Source of the DNA: Cadophora sp. MPI-SDFR-AT-0126
Lineage: Eukaryota > Ascomycota > Leotiomycetes > Helotiales > Ploettnerulaceae
NCBI GenBank assembly: GCA_020747065.1
Contig: JAGMVK010000024.1
Location: 62,001 to 126,000 of the forward strand
Reading direction: 5' to 3'
DNA: 64,000 nt
Part shown: piece by piece, positions 44,146 through 54,882 of the stretch
How the letters are laid out: every line of letters starts with the position of its first letter
Position numbering within the stretch: position 1 is the stretch's first letter
Made by a program: the position numbers and the translations under genes
The notes under the pieces: model-generated
Seen by the model: only the letters and a program-made list of their open reading frames with translations
What the model was told of the DNA's origin: nothing
Databases searched by the model: none

Positions 44146-45514
44146 TGCTCAACTGTGTTCCATTGGGAGCTGAGTAGTGAGTTCGTTGTGATTGACTCCA
44201 GTGCTTGTCGTGAAGGCACGTGTGGCCTCCGCGGTCTCTGGCTGCTCTCAACTATAATTGTGTCCTCGTTCTTATCTTGCGTGCTATCGGTCCCGTTTCC
44301 CAGGTGGACCCTCTTTGGGGCTCTGCCTTTCGTAGGGGACTTGCTCCTTGGGTTCTGTCTCCTTGGTGGTAGTGTTGGTGTCAGTGATGTTAGTCCTGTT
44401 GTACTGGCACTCGGCCTGCCCCTCTGGCTTCCATTCGTCATTGCCGCCGATTCCGCTGGTGTGACATCAAAGGTAGCGCATACCGTGGGCGGTCCCTCCC
44501 TCGTCGGCGGGACAAAGTGGTAAGGTTGTCGAGCGTCGTATGCGGCTTTTACCTTACTCAATTTAATCTTCCGAACTGGGCAGTAGTTGTTCCACGCCTC
44601 GTGCGCTCCCTTGCAAACCGCGCATTTCCTGATGGCGGACTTGTCGACCTTGGTAGGGCAATCTGTCGAGCTGTGCGGTTCTGCACAATAGCCGCATGCT
44701 ATGCTCGCTTTGCACTGGGTTCCTATGTGGCCGTATTTTTAGCACTTGTAGCATTGCTTCAGTCGGCACTGTCTGCCGTATCTCTCGCATTGAAAGCCTC
44801 GCCTTGCTAAATGAGACCTTCGTCGATGATCTTGTTTGCGTCTTCCGGATTGGTGAATTCGACAATAATGGTCGAAGCTGACTTTGTACTCGCTGCTCTT
44901 GATAGCCACCCGATGTATTTGATATCCGCATTCGGTATGAACAGTTTATTGTCATGCACTAGCTCGGCCTTGATCTCGTCAAACTTCTCCATGTCCATTG
45001 AGCTGGTCCTGATTCCGTGCGCAAGGACGCCATATGTTGGCAGCCGTATACTTGTGCCTCTCCCGATCCGGTTTATCCAATTGTTTGCGAATTGTCTCAA
45101 GGCCTCCGCTTCGTTTCTGTTCGATGTCTTGATGCTGAGGTCTCCGCTCTTTAGTTGGTTAGCTAATGCCACCCGAATCCGTTCAATGTGTTTGTTTCTG
45201 CTCTGTTTAATAGTGCGGTCAACGTGGTTCTGTAAGATTCTGGGATTCTTGGCTCGAAGGTTCTCGATAGTGGATGGGTCTGTGATCTTCATAATGATCT
45301 CACGTTGTGCTTGAATGAACGATGATGTTTAGGTAGATATTGTGATTAGCTTGCTAAGAGGCGCGGTATTGCTACCTAATACCGACGCATATGAAGCCTT
45401 AGGAGATGGCGCGGACTGAATCGCCTTCGTAATGTCATTCGTCGCTTTAGCTATGTTATTTGTCTCCTGTAGGAGTTCGGTTGTCGTTCTTCTGGTCTCG
45501 GCGGCTTCCTTCAC
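44142..45514 (-). pseudogene. LINE ORF1 (gag-like) with CCHC zinc knuckles, broken
   Basis: Minus strand: RTTTELLQETNNIAKATNDI (helical N-terminus), a stop at 45329, then MKITDPSTIENLRAKNPRIL, GVLAHGIRTSSMDMEKFDEI, up to NKIIDEGLI and a TAG. A one-base frameshift near 44795 moves into CERYGRQCRLKQCYKC*KYG. Three knuckles follow: CYKC-x4-H-x4-C (one stop inside), CGYCAEPHSSTDC and CAVCKGAHEAWNNYC. The C-terminal part is Pro/Arg/Ser-rich. The TGA stop (44144-44142) overlaps the ORF2 start in ATGA. The protein would bind the element's RNA. Confidence 0.8.
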
Positions 45515-45950
45515 TGCTTGATTAGTCTCTTAGCTTAGTATAGTAATCTACTAGTGCGTGATCATATTCTACTGGATTCTTATTACCGTGGACTAAGCTG
45601 TATCTGCCGTTCCTTTAAGGACGCTCTAGACAGTTGTGATAGCTTACATGACAGTGCTGATATCCGGGAACGTTTAGAACTTAATAATAAGGACGCTTAT
45701 AGTAGTGATCATAGTCTTAACTAGCGGCTTTAGTACCAACTGGTCTTCTATAGAGTTGATATAGAAAAGTGCTTTCCTAAGGTACTCGCTGAGATATATA
45801 GTATACTTGCGAATGTTATTAGGCTATACTACTACTTAAGGCTACGGTGTCGCTATGATGCCTATATTGCACTAGGTAATACGCACAAGCTTAGGCTTCT
45901 TAACTAGTTAAAGGAGGGCTGCTAGATGTAGTTTTCGTTACTTAATTTCA

Positions 45951-46407
45951 AAAAATTTTGTTCTCGCTGTTTGTGAAGTTTTTCTTACTCTACTGGTGGG
46001 TGGAAAAAATAGAGCTCGACGTATTAGTGTTGATTCATAACCTCACGCTACAGGTTAGATGAGAAAAACTCGGACTTAATTTAGAGTTGGGGTGGGAACA
46101 TAGATATAGCCAAACTAGTATTAGCGCTTCTAAACCTTCTAGCGCTAAGTCATTTATAGTTAGTCCTCATTCTGATGCGACGCCTCAGAACGGCGTGTCA
46201 CGGTGGGATAGTCAGATCAAGGTCTTGACTTAAGATATAAATTGTCTACAAGGGAGGAAAGGGGTTTTAGGAACCAACGCGTAATATGTGCGTGCGTCGC
46301 GTAGCATGAGCTAGCGTAGTTTTTGTTAGCGTGTGGCAATTGACATGTGATTGTTGAGTCACATGATTGAGTTATTACATAAGGTAGTGGCATTTCTATC
46401 TAATTTG
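45951..46407. other. no gene; between LINE and TIR element
   Basis: Mixed composition without a supported frame. It may include the LINE's 5' untranslated end. The right edge is the TA target site of the next element. Confidence 0.35.
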
Positions 46408-47419
46408 TACAACTTTTTGCATAACGTCTTTTAATCGCGGGATTTAGTGATCCTATTACTTTTTTCGTATCCATACTCCTTCTTTAGTTTTACTATATAG
46501 TAATATCTCTTAATAACTCTACTAAAACAATTCTAATTAACTTGAAATTTTTAATAATTTAAGATACTACTTGAATTAACTTGTACCTTATAGTGCGTAT
46601 AAGGGCTAGTCCTAGAAAACGAGTAAAATTTAAAGTAGTGATTAAAACTTAATACTAACTCGCTTCTGGTATTTAATAAACGCTAAGCTTCATAAATCTA
46701 TAACTAAGCTCCTATAAAGTGTTATAGATATAGAACGACTATTTCTGAGTCTAAAGAATAAGTTACTAATTTAGAAACCTCTTTCTTAAAGGCTTAGCGT
46801 TAGAAATTAAGTAAGGCGGTACTAGAAAAAGAAGTAGTAGATATATCCTTATCCCTAGCTCCATTCTCTACTCCTATAATTCTTTTTTGAAGAAAAAAGA
46901 CTTCGTTTAATCTAAAAGTACTATTTAATAAAGAATTATAAAATGTTAACTTTAATATATAGTCTTTTATTAATAAGAGTTATTAGTATATTATTATTAA
47001 GAATTAGGATATTAATTTAATCTTCTAACGCCTTACTTACAAGATAATATACAAAGTTATATAGAAAACGTTAATTGAACTATAGATTAAGAGAAAAACG
47101 TTATATACTACTAAAAGACTAGTTAAATAAGCCTTCAATTTCCTCTTTAGGAACCCTAAAAACCCTCTTTTAATCTTATTTATATAAGACTAATAATTAT
47201 TCGATAACGCTATAATTCCTTTACGTACCTACTACTATAAAAAGAACGTCTTAGCTAATAAGGTTATAGTTAATACTTATTATAAAACACTAGAAGAGGT
47301 TAAGGCTTTAGAATCTAATATAGAATTATAATCCCTAGGTAAAGGAAAGAAGAAATCTAAAGGGAAATCTAAGGCGGATAAAGCCTAGGATATAGTTAGA
47401 CCTATACTTTTAGGGCGAG

Positions 47420-47900
47420 AAAACAGTAGATTTAAAGATTCGAATGATTTATTTACTAGTCCTTTAAGTAAGCCAGAGGTTATAGAATTACTAAGTCTAA
47501 CGCTAAGAGATTCTATTATAAATAGAAGGCTTAGTAAGAAACGATAGCGAGATACTATTATTTTAGTTATTGAATTAACGCGTTAAGAGATCTTTAGTTA
47601 TAATATCTATACAGAGCGCTTATATAATAATAAGACGAAGTATTACTATATTATACTAAAGGTAAAGACGCACTATAAGATTAATATAATACATTAACTT
47701 TAATAAGCGGCCTTTGTCCACTTCAAAACTCCAGGGATTAGTATAACAACGCCTCTAGTGAATTAGATTACTGCATTTACTAAAGGGGACTATTAAATAA
47801 GCTATAAGCCGAAGCTCAGTAGTATAAAGAAATTAGATTAAACTATAGTAAAAACTATAATTAAATCTAATAGCAATAGCTTATTTATTAAGAACCTTAC
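47420..47900 (+). pseudogene. second gene of the TIR element, unknown family
   Basis: One plus-strand frame keeps DLFTSPLSKPEVIELLSLTL, RDSIINRRLSKKR, NIYTERLYNNKTKYYYIILK and AAFVHFKTPGISITTPLVN with a limited number of stops. Persistence of one frame suggests a former gene carried by the element. I do not recognise the protein. It could instead be an older insertion. Confidence 0.35.
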
Positions 47901-48699
47901 TTATTTAATATTAATATAAACTATAAATTACATAATAAATTAAGTAATTACTTCTATAACTATTTTTTTACTTCTTAAATTATTTAATACTAGAAGAGCT
48001 TATAATCCCAGGTAAGTCAATAGGCTAGATTTACCTATAAATTCTTTATTAAATGTAACGTCTGGGGTATTTAGGCAAAGCTTTTAATTCCTACTATCGT
48101 TCCCTATTTAGCCTGCGAATAATAACGAGAATAAGGTAGGATTAATAAGCTAATAAATTATCTGCAAAAAGAAAAACCCTAGGAAATAGAAGGAATTAAA
48201 GTATAGTTTTAATATCCTAAACAAGGCTTTTATAATAGAATTGAGTTATTTAAAGGATATTAAATTCGTAATATTATTGGAAATTAAGTCAAGTATTACC
48301 TATACTATTTCTAATAATGTTTCAGTATTTAAAGAGGCTTATAAGGCCGAGAGATTAGCTACCTAAGAGCTATTGAAGTTCAGTAGCGCTAGCGTTATAG
48401 GAAAATAGCAAATAAGTATATCAAGTAAGGATAAGAATTATACTAATTTTTTTGTTAAATACTAAGATTTTTTTACAGGATTTAATTAATACGTATATAA
48501 TATATATTAGATCTGTTAATTATGTATTTTTTATACTGTTTTACTTGTTATTTATATAGGTTTTAATGATTTTAAAATACCTAGTGTAATTAATCCCGCA
48601 CTTGATTTTACTCCCCTTACCTTTACCTAGTATTTTCTATTTAAGTTATATCACTATAATATATAAATTCTTGATTTTCTTACTTTTTAAGTCTATTTA

Positions 48700-49700
48700 A
48701 GTGAAGTTTAGCTATAATTAAATCATCCTATAGTTACGAAAATACGCTCTTGTTCTCTCTACTACCTCTAGACCGGTTCCTACTATTCTTACCGTATATT
48801 GAAGGAAATCTTGATATGTGATATAATTACGACATTCTTGATAATAATAACGTCTTATTTAATGCTTTAGATCTCTAAAGCTCTCTTTAATAGGGTTGAA
48901 ATTAGGAGAATATAGTAGTAAGAACCTCAGTAATACTTCCTTATATATATAGGCTTTTATAATCTTTACAATATTCTTATAATAGATTAAGGCATTATTA
49001 AGTATAATAACTAAGTATATTTAAGGGTAGGGATTATACTAAGGTAATAAGTAATTAATTAAGAAAGACTCTACGATTTCAGCAGTATAGGTTCCCTCTA
49101 AGGTATAACTAGTAATATATTTATTAATAGTATATGCCGTAAGTATAAAGACTCTTTCTCTATATTCAAGCTATTAAAAAACCTTTACCTCTGTACCTTT
49201 ATGAGACTAATTAAAGGTACGATCTTTATTCTTTTCGTTACTCCCTGATTTATTAATAGTAATAACTTAATTAACTGTAAATTCTTATATATAATTAAGC
49301 TATTTTGTCCTTAATTCTTTACTTCTTTGAGCTACCACGTACTTTAATTGTTTCCTAGTTATCTTAATTCATTGAAAAGTACAGCTAATTATTAATATTA
49401 AAGGCTCTATTAAATAGGCTTCAAAAAGAAAGGCTTAAAGCTTATCCAAGTATATCTATAGCCTCTTATCTAATAATAGCTTTAGAACTATTTCATGCTC
49501 TTCTTAAAGTATACAGACTAATTCTTTAAAAAATAGTAAAGCCTTAAAACCCTAATTTAACTTTCTTTTAATATTATAGATAGTTTATATAATAGTACTA
49601 TTAATTTTAGCGATTTACTTAAGGTAACTAGTTAAGAGGGGTCCTAGTTTACTTAACGTATTCTTAATATCCGCTATAATAGATCTAAGTAAATAAGGAA
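48700..49700 (-). pseudogene. DDE transposase (Tc1/mariner-IS630 type), decayed
   Basis: The minus strand reads FEAYLIEPLILIISCTFQ with ITRKQLKYVVAQRSKELR (DNA-binding and linker part), then GSNEKNKDRTFN, YRERVFILTAYTINKYITSY, TLEGTYTAEIVESFLINYLL, LVIILNNALIYYKNI and FLLLYSPNFNPIKESFRDLK followed by IRRYYYQECRNY. These are the DDE_3-type catalytic blocks (normally LDNASIH and YSPDFNPIEE); here the second Asp reads Asn and the last Glu reads Lys, both G-to-A changes. Several stops at former Trp/Gln codons. Confidence 0.8.
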
Positions 49701-49769
49701 GCATAGTATAATAACAAAAATTAGTTCACTAAAAAGCGTACAATTATAGCTTTAATTTAGCGTATCTAT

Positions 49770-50045
49770 TGTGGAGGGGAGGACCCCAATCCCCCACACG
49801 ACAAGAGGGTAGCAAATGCAAGGTACATAAGGTGTAAGGTTCAAGAAATAACAGATAGACGAAATCAAAAGATATCACATATCCAAAGAGTACGAATTGT
49901 CAATTAGAGAAAGAAGTGTAAATCCTATCAGAAGGAAAAGTGCTATTGTTGATGATGATGTCTCTCGGAGGAGGTCTCAACTTAAGTACAATGCGGAGTG
50001 CATAAGTCAGGTGACAGAAGTTTACCGAGGCCGATCCCCACCACA
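49770..50045 (+). mobile_element. 276-bp LTR-like insertion, copy B (preserved)
   Basis: Starts TGTGGAGGGGAGGACCCCAA, ends CCGATCCCCACCACA. A direct repeat CTAT flanks it (49766-49769, 50046-50049). Its GC content is clearly higher than that of copies A and C, and it has few of their G-to-A/C-to-T differences, so it is the youngest or has escaped RIP. It sits inside the decayed TIR element near that element's right end. No coding frame. Confidence 0.85.
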
Positions 50046-50187
50046 CTATAAAGTTAATTAAGTATTGCGTTACAAAGTTATATATAGGAACGCAAAATTA
50101 AGGAATAGCGGGGGGGGTACTTGGAAAATCAAGGTAATAGTGTCACTTAAAACCCGTGATTAAAAGACGTTATGCAAAAAGCTTGTA

Positions 50188-50906
50188 GTATTGGAGCCTA
50201 CTACTGCCTATCATTCAGATGCTCTATATAAGCATCAATAGCTATAATCTCAATACGATAACTTAAACCAAATTCATGAATCGTTTTATGTGCCACCAAG
50301 TGCGCCAAGCCCGCTTACCCAACCTTAATTGCTAACAGTTTTCAAGCTTCCACGCACGTAATCACCTGACCTATGCCCTCACATGCCCAGACAACATCTT
50401 GCTACCGACTTCATCAGGTCAACAATAGGGAATGAGATGCTGCGAAGAAGGACGCCCACTTCATACCAACATTGGTTTGAAAAGAGCTCAGAAGACATGT
50501 GATTTAAGATCGCCGGAACTGTGCCCCGAAGCAAGAATAACTCTCGCGCCCACCTTCCCCAAAATGCCTCGTTGCTGGCGTTTCGGACTATAGGCGTGTC
50601 CCGTCACCCTATTCCAGAAGCCCAATGTTACAGGTGGTCTCCCAGCGTTGGCCTTCTCATCCGCAGGTAAAGTAGCGTCGTTCTGAGCCAGCTCTGTCCA
50701 GCTGCCCGTTTCCCCTAGTGTGACTGGTATGCCGCCTCCTTAGGGCCGGTTATATGATGCTTGATAGGATAGTGGTGTGGACAGAGGGGCTGAGAAATTG
50801 GGTGTTTAGTAATCGGCTTGCTCGTTTGATCGATGATTAGTGTTTTGAGAATATGGCTGCTGTCGCTGTTGCGGGCCGTTAGGCATAGGTGGGAGTTGGG
50901 ATGGGA
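50188..50906. other. no gene supported
   Basis: Normal composition, no domain-bearing frame. It forms the 3' flank of the kinase pseudogene. Confidence 0.4.
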
Positions 50907-52385
50907 TTAGTAGTGTTCCTGAGGTTGGAGATGCTGAAGAGGCTTAGGCCGCTTAGCGCTCTGATGGTAGTGATCCTCTGCGACGAACGCTGATGGTGTT
51001 CGAGGAGGCTTCGTCGGATGTCGATCGTTAGCATGCGTAAGCGGGCATCGCTTCGAGACTATCCTTGTATCTAGTAGGACGATTAGTCTCAGGGTGGGGT
51101 GTGGTTGATGAAGGTCGGGAGCATACCTATCATATGCCGACTTCTCGTAATTGTATAGCTCGAACTGGGTCTCAATCATCTTGAACAGTTCATACTCCCT
51201 GATTTCCTTGTCTGTTGCATTGTCCTTCAGCCGTCGTGGTCTTTGTCGACGAGCCAGGACTTCTAGTGGTGTTTCTTCCAAAAGCAGTTCCTCGAGATCG
51301 TATATGGGGTCAAAGTTTGTCTTCAGACTTGATGGTACAAAGACAGGTTCGATTTCCTTCCTCTCTAAAGCGTCGAAATCTATTGATCTGAAGAATGGGT
51401 TATCTGTGAAGCTATGAAAGCCCGCAGAAGACATTCTCTTTGTCGGGTTTTCGTCAAGCGCGGAACTGATGGCGCCCAAACATAGCAGGGAGACGGGTGG
51501 CGAAGTTACTGGGAAAGCTGGATTGGCTTTCGTAACCTGTCCTGCTAGGGTAGTCTGAGTGCTACCTTCAAACGGTCTCTTAAGTATGGGTTAGCACTGA
51601 TTTTGAAGAAGATACATACTGTTAACCTTGTTGTATATGCACTTATACAATAGAACACCCAGTGACTACTAATCCGCTCCTGGGCTATATCCGGTTCCTT
51701 TGTAAACTTCTGGAGCGAGATATGCGAGGGTCCCAGACTTTCCTATAAGGGGCTTTCCCGGAGTGAGGCCTGATGTAAGATTCTGTTGGAGTCAGTTAAA
51801 TTCCTGCAGAAACAATGTGGAGTGCTAACGAAGTCTGCTAGATGAATATAGCCCTCGTAATCCAGCAAAACATTATCAGGCTTCATATCCCGGTGTACGA
51901 TACCCTGCTTATGGATATATTTCAAAGCATAACCCAATTCTGCGACCCAAAATTGAACAGCCTCTTCCGTGAAGGTCTTTCTCGAGATATAAAATCGCAA
52001 ATCGCCTCTATCTATCAAATCCACTACGAGATACCTGTGCATTATTTATCAGTTAGATATCAACACTAATTCTATAGGTATAGTTACATGAGATCAATGT
52101 CTTAGAAGCTGAATCTCAAGTTATATATGAATGGATAGTTGAAATGTTCTAGCATTCGCTGCTCTCGTATTATGTTATATAAGCTTCCTGATCGGACAAC
52201 TTATCATTTAGGTGTCAGCGGCTGTTAGTTATACAGGATATAGGGGACCCACTTTCTTCCTTCTGGATGTACTTCAAAGCGAACGTCAACTCAGTATCCT
52301 TTTTCTTTACAATGCGCACCTTTCTAAATGCGCCCTTCCCCACGACTCGCAGTAATCGGAACTGACTGAGGTTCACTTAGAGAGG
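50907..52385 (-). pseudogene. YANK-type (STK32-like) AGC serine/threonine kinase, broken
   Basis: Minus strand from about 52380: FRLLRVVGKGAFRKVRIVKK (glycine-rich loop) and FALKYIQKEES (ATP lysine). After an intron come NIIREQRMLEHFNYPF and [20 protein letters not shown], then [18 protein letters not shown] (catalytic loop). DFV replaces the DFN usual in this family. Further exons give GTLAYLAPEVYKGTGYSPGA and RPFEGSTQTTLAGQVTKANP, then ALDENPTKRMSSAGFHSF and the AGC tail NPFFRSIDFDALERKEIEPV to LYNYEKSAYDR. The expected D-W-W-S-L reads D-TAG-TAG-S-L, two Trp codons turned to stops. Another stop follows RESPL, and the start region has stops. The C-terminal limit past 51115 (possible intron GTATGCTCCC) is uncertain. 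Confidence 0.85.
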
Positions 52386-53525
52386 ACGAGAACGTTAGCA
52401 GATAGACTTGATTGAACGTAGATAAATGAGGGCACTGGTAGCGTTCGATGGACGTTGAAGGTAGACCGTCTCGTTAGTTACTACTAATATCACCAGACGT
52501 GCATACCTTTATCTATGAAGATAACTAGCTTCCCTTAGTTATTTCCCATTTTCTTATTGCCTGTAATCTACCTGATGCTTTTTATTCATAAGGACTGTGT
52601 TTGGATTCTCTGGCCTAGATACAGTTACACCCTCAGATAGACGTAATTCGAGGTCTCGTCGAACTGTGGCGTAGGTATTAGATCGCTCGTAAAGGATAAA
52701 TAGTTCAACTATAGTTTGCAAGTGAATTGAAGCTTCGTCAAGGAAGATGTGGTAACAAGATCAATATACAATATATTAAGACGGATCTCGACCTCGTGAA
52801 TGGTGGTTTGGTGCCACACTCGCCCAACCCGCAGAATTTTCGATCCACGACAGTCATGATCGAACGATTCATTACTCGAGCTCATGCCGCCTTACAGTTT
52901 TTGGTGGTTCTTGAGGCGTTGTAGAGACGGAATTTTCCAGGTTAACCATGAGATCCGTGCTGCAAGGGGACCGTGGGATCAGCAGATATTGAACTCGCAA
53001 GCCATAATCTGATAAGCTAGCCAAAAGCATCTAAATCCCTAAACAAGTATATGACAAGAACTGGATTATATTTATATATTTTTTTCGTGCAAAGCTCGGA
53101 ATACCACGTTTTGTATAAAAATTGAATATAAGGAATTCGGAACACAACAATACGTCATTAGATTCTCTCGTGGTCCAGCTAAGTGCGTCATTTATTATTC
53201 AAGACAAATTTGATAACGTTCGCGAGATCTCATACGCATCTTCTTGGTGAAAAGAGTCGTTGAGCATACATCGGCGATTATCAGATAACGAGCCTCTTTA
53301 GTATAGAGTCGCAAGGGGTCGGGGTGGCTACGTTCCACTTGGAACCGGGGATTGAATTGTTTGGTTTTAAGAACATAGAGAGTGATGGGGGTTGTTTTCT
53401 GGGAGCATGTATTTGGGAATTCGCAATTTGATTGGAAAGAATTATGCGCTTGCTTCAAGGACCGTGGCCCTAATTATTTAAGTGGTCAGATACTATCTTC
53501 ATGACTCGAGAACTTGTCTCACAAG
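52386..53525. other. 5' flank of kinase pseudogene, no gene
   Basis: Normal to slightly AT-rich composition. Small frames at 52727-52924 and 53195-53458 lack ATG starts or domains and are not called. Confidence 0.4.
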
Positions 53526-54000
53526 TACAATCAGTGGCCACAAGTCTACGCGGAACACGAAAACTACACCAAAAATCGCGAAAATTTATACTTTTAGATG
53601 TTTATTTTACAAAATAATATCGATTAGAAAGTATAATCCTTTTATAATCTAAATAATAATTACTTCTTACTAAACATACTTTAATTTTACTTCTTTTAGT
53701 TTAAAGCGATCTAAGTAATATAAAATTTTAGATTCTACTTTTTGATTTTCTTGATTTTCTCGCTTATTTACATACTAAATTTTACTTTTCTCAAAAGTAG
53801 ATTCTTGATTAGTGATTTCTATGTGATATAATATATAATTTAAAAAACAAAAGAGATAGAAATTAACTTATAGTAAATCTAATTATATTACTAAAATTTA
53901 AAGTTTAAAATAATAGCTAATACCTATTTAAATTATAATTCTAACCCGTGACTTTTGGTGTAAAAGTGCCTCCCGCGTAGACTTGTGGCCACCCACTGTA
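53526..54000. mobile_element. 475-bp MITE with long inverted repeats
   Basis: Left TACAATCAGTGGCCACAAGT then CTACGCGG..ACACCAAAAATCGCG; right, reversed, TACAGTGGGTGGCCACAAGT then CTACGCGGG..ACACCAAAAGTCACG. The inverted repeats span about 50 bp with several mismatches, and TA lies at each edge. The interior (53590-53940) is AT-rich without coding capacity. The CAGTGGGTGGCC start is typical of Tc1/mariner-type fungal elements in my memory. Confidence 0.8.
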
Positions 54001-54079
54001 GCAAACAGAGAGAGCCTGGAACAATGCGATTATCTTATCTACCCGATGGATTGGTGTTAGGCCCCGATTTCTTCACAAT

Positions 54080-54370
54080 TAGGGCTGATATTTGAATCTT
54101 TTGAAGTCGAATCGAGTTCGAGCCCTTCGAATTGAATGAAGATGAAGCTAATCAGGTCTTCATCTTCATCGAATTAAATAAAAAAAGCCTTCATTTGCTT
54201 CATTCAGGATTCCTTCAACCTATTCATGAATGGCACGAATTGGTCAAAACCCTACTTGAATCGGCCCAATCAAGGCTTGAAGATTTTGAATCAAGATCCC
54301 AAAAATTCGAATCATTTGATTCGTCCTTCGTTCAAAATCTTCAAAATATTCGCCTTCATTTATCACTCCT
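54080..54370. mobile_element. hAT-type MITE, decayed relative of 26273-26704
   Basis: The left end TAGGGCTGATATTTGAATCT matches the other copy; the right end, reversed, TAGGAGTGATAAATGAAGG is a diverged version. The interior is rich in TTGAAG/CTTCAT sub-repeats. No target duplication is recognisable, so one end may be truncated. Confidence 0.7.
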
Positions 54371-54444
54371 ACTGGCGTGGGTCTAGACCGGGCACATTGA
54401 GTGGGTGAGAATAATATTTGTTGCCACCTGCACGATGTCGGAGT

Positions 54445-54882
54445 ACAGTAGAACCTCGATATAAGCATACCATCGGGAACCGCATTCGCATGCTTATAAG
54501 GGAGGTATGCTTGTGTAAAGGGAATTGATTATTTTGACTTGGATAACCTATGAATCGTTGTCTGGTGAGCTGCAGAGATCTTATATCGTGTAATCTCTCT
54601 TGTAAGACGATCAAGTGCTTGGAGATGTAGACTATCTCCCTTCTGTAGCTTCCACAGCTTTACTGTTTCTACTGCTCTCAAAGCTTCAACAGTATCTATC
54701 TCCCTAACCTCCTCCTCCTCCTCCCCATCACTCGATTCTTTCTCCTTACCCGGCCTAGCAATAGCATAGTGGTTCACAACAGATATAAAGATATCTTCGT
54801 CCTCATCAACAATTATCTCATCTTCTGGGTTCAGGAATTCGTCAAGAGAAAGGGGGTTCTCGATCGGGAGTTGTGCAATCTG
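54445..54882 (-). pseudogene. pogo/Fot1-type transposon 3' end fragment
   Basis: The left edge has TA followed by CAGTAGAACCTCGATATAAG, a terminal repeat of the pogo style (CAGT..AACCTCGATATAA). The minus strand holds an open frame reading LPIENPLSLDEFLNPEDEII then VDEDEDIFISV, NHYAIARPGKEKESSDGEEE and LRALDRL-like QALDRLTREITRYKISAAHQ, an acidic C-terminal tail as in pogo/Tigger transposases. The frame ends at 54529. It is cut at 54882-54883 by the start of the hAT element, so the catalytic domain is absent from this side. Confidence 0.65.

Larger units (their letters stand above)
40150..45950 (-). mobile_element. Tad1-like non-LTR retrotransposon (LINE)
   Basis: The minus strand carries, in order, ORF1 with three CCHC-type knuckles, then ORF2 with apurinic endonuclease, reverse transcriptase and RNase H. 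That order and the presence of RNase H fit the Tad1 clade of fungal LINEs. Decay is milder than in the surrounding AT-rich elements, and long stretches stay open. No poly-A tail or target duplication was found, so the ends are approximate. Confidence 0.85.
46410..50185. mobile_element. TIR DNA transposon with two decayed genes (Tc1/IS630 superfamily)
   Basis: The left end TA-CAACTTTTTGCATAACG then TCTTTTAATCGCGGG and right end, reversed, TA-CAAGCTTTTTGCATAACG then TCTTTTAATCACGGG, are inverted repeats extending about 60 bp with some differences. TA dinucleotides (46408-46409, 50186-50187) fit a TA target. The interior holds a DDE transposase remnant on the minus strand and an unidentified remnant on the plus strand. 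The 3.78-kb span includes the 276-bp LTR-like insertion at 49770-50045, so the element itself is about 3.5 kb. Confidence 0.75.

Noticed and set aside
42176..45314. Several plus-strand open frames of 60-167 codons
   Set aside because: All are shadows of the minus-strand LINE ORF1 and ORF2, which have clear domains.
53195..53458. 87-codon minus-strand frame
   Set aside because: No ATG at its start and no domain; probably chance.
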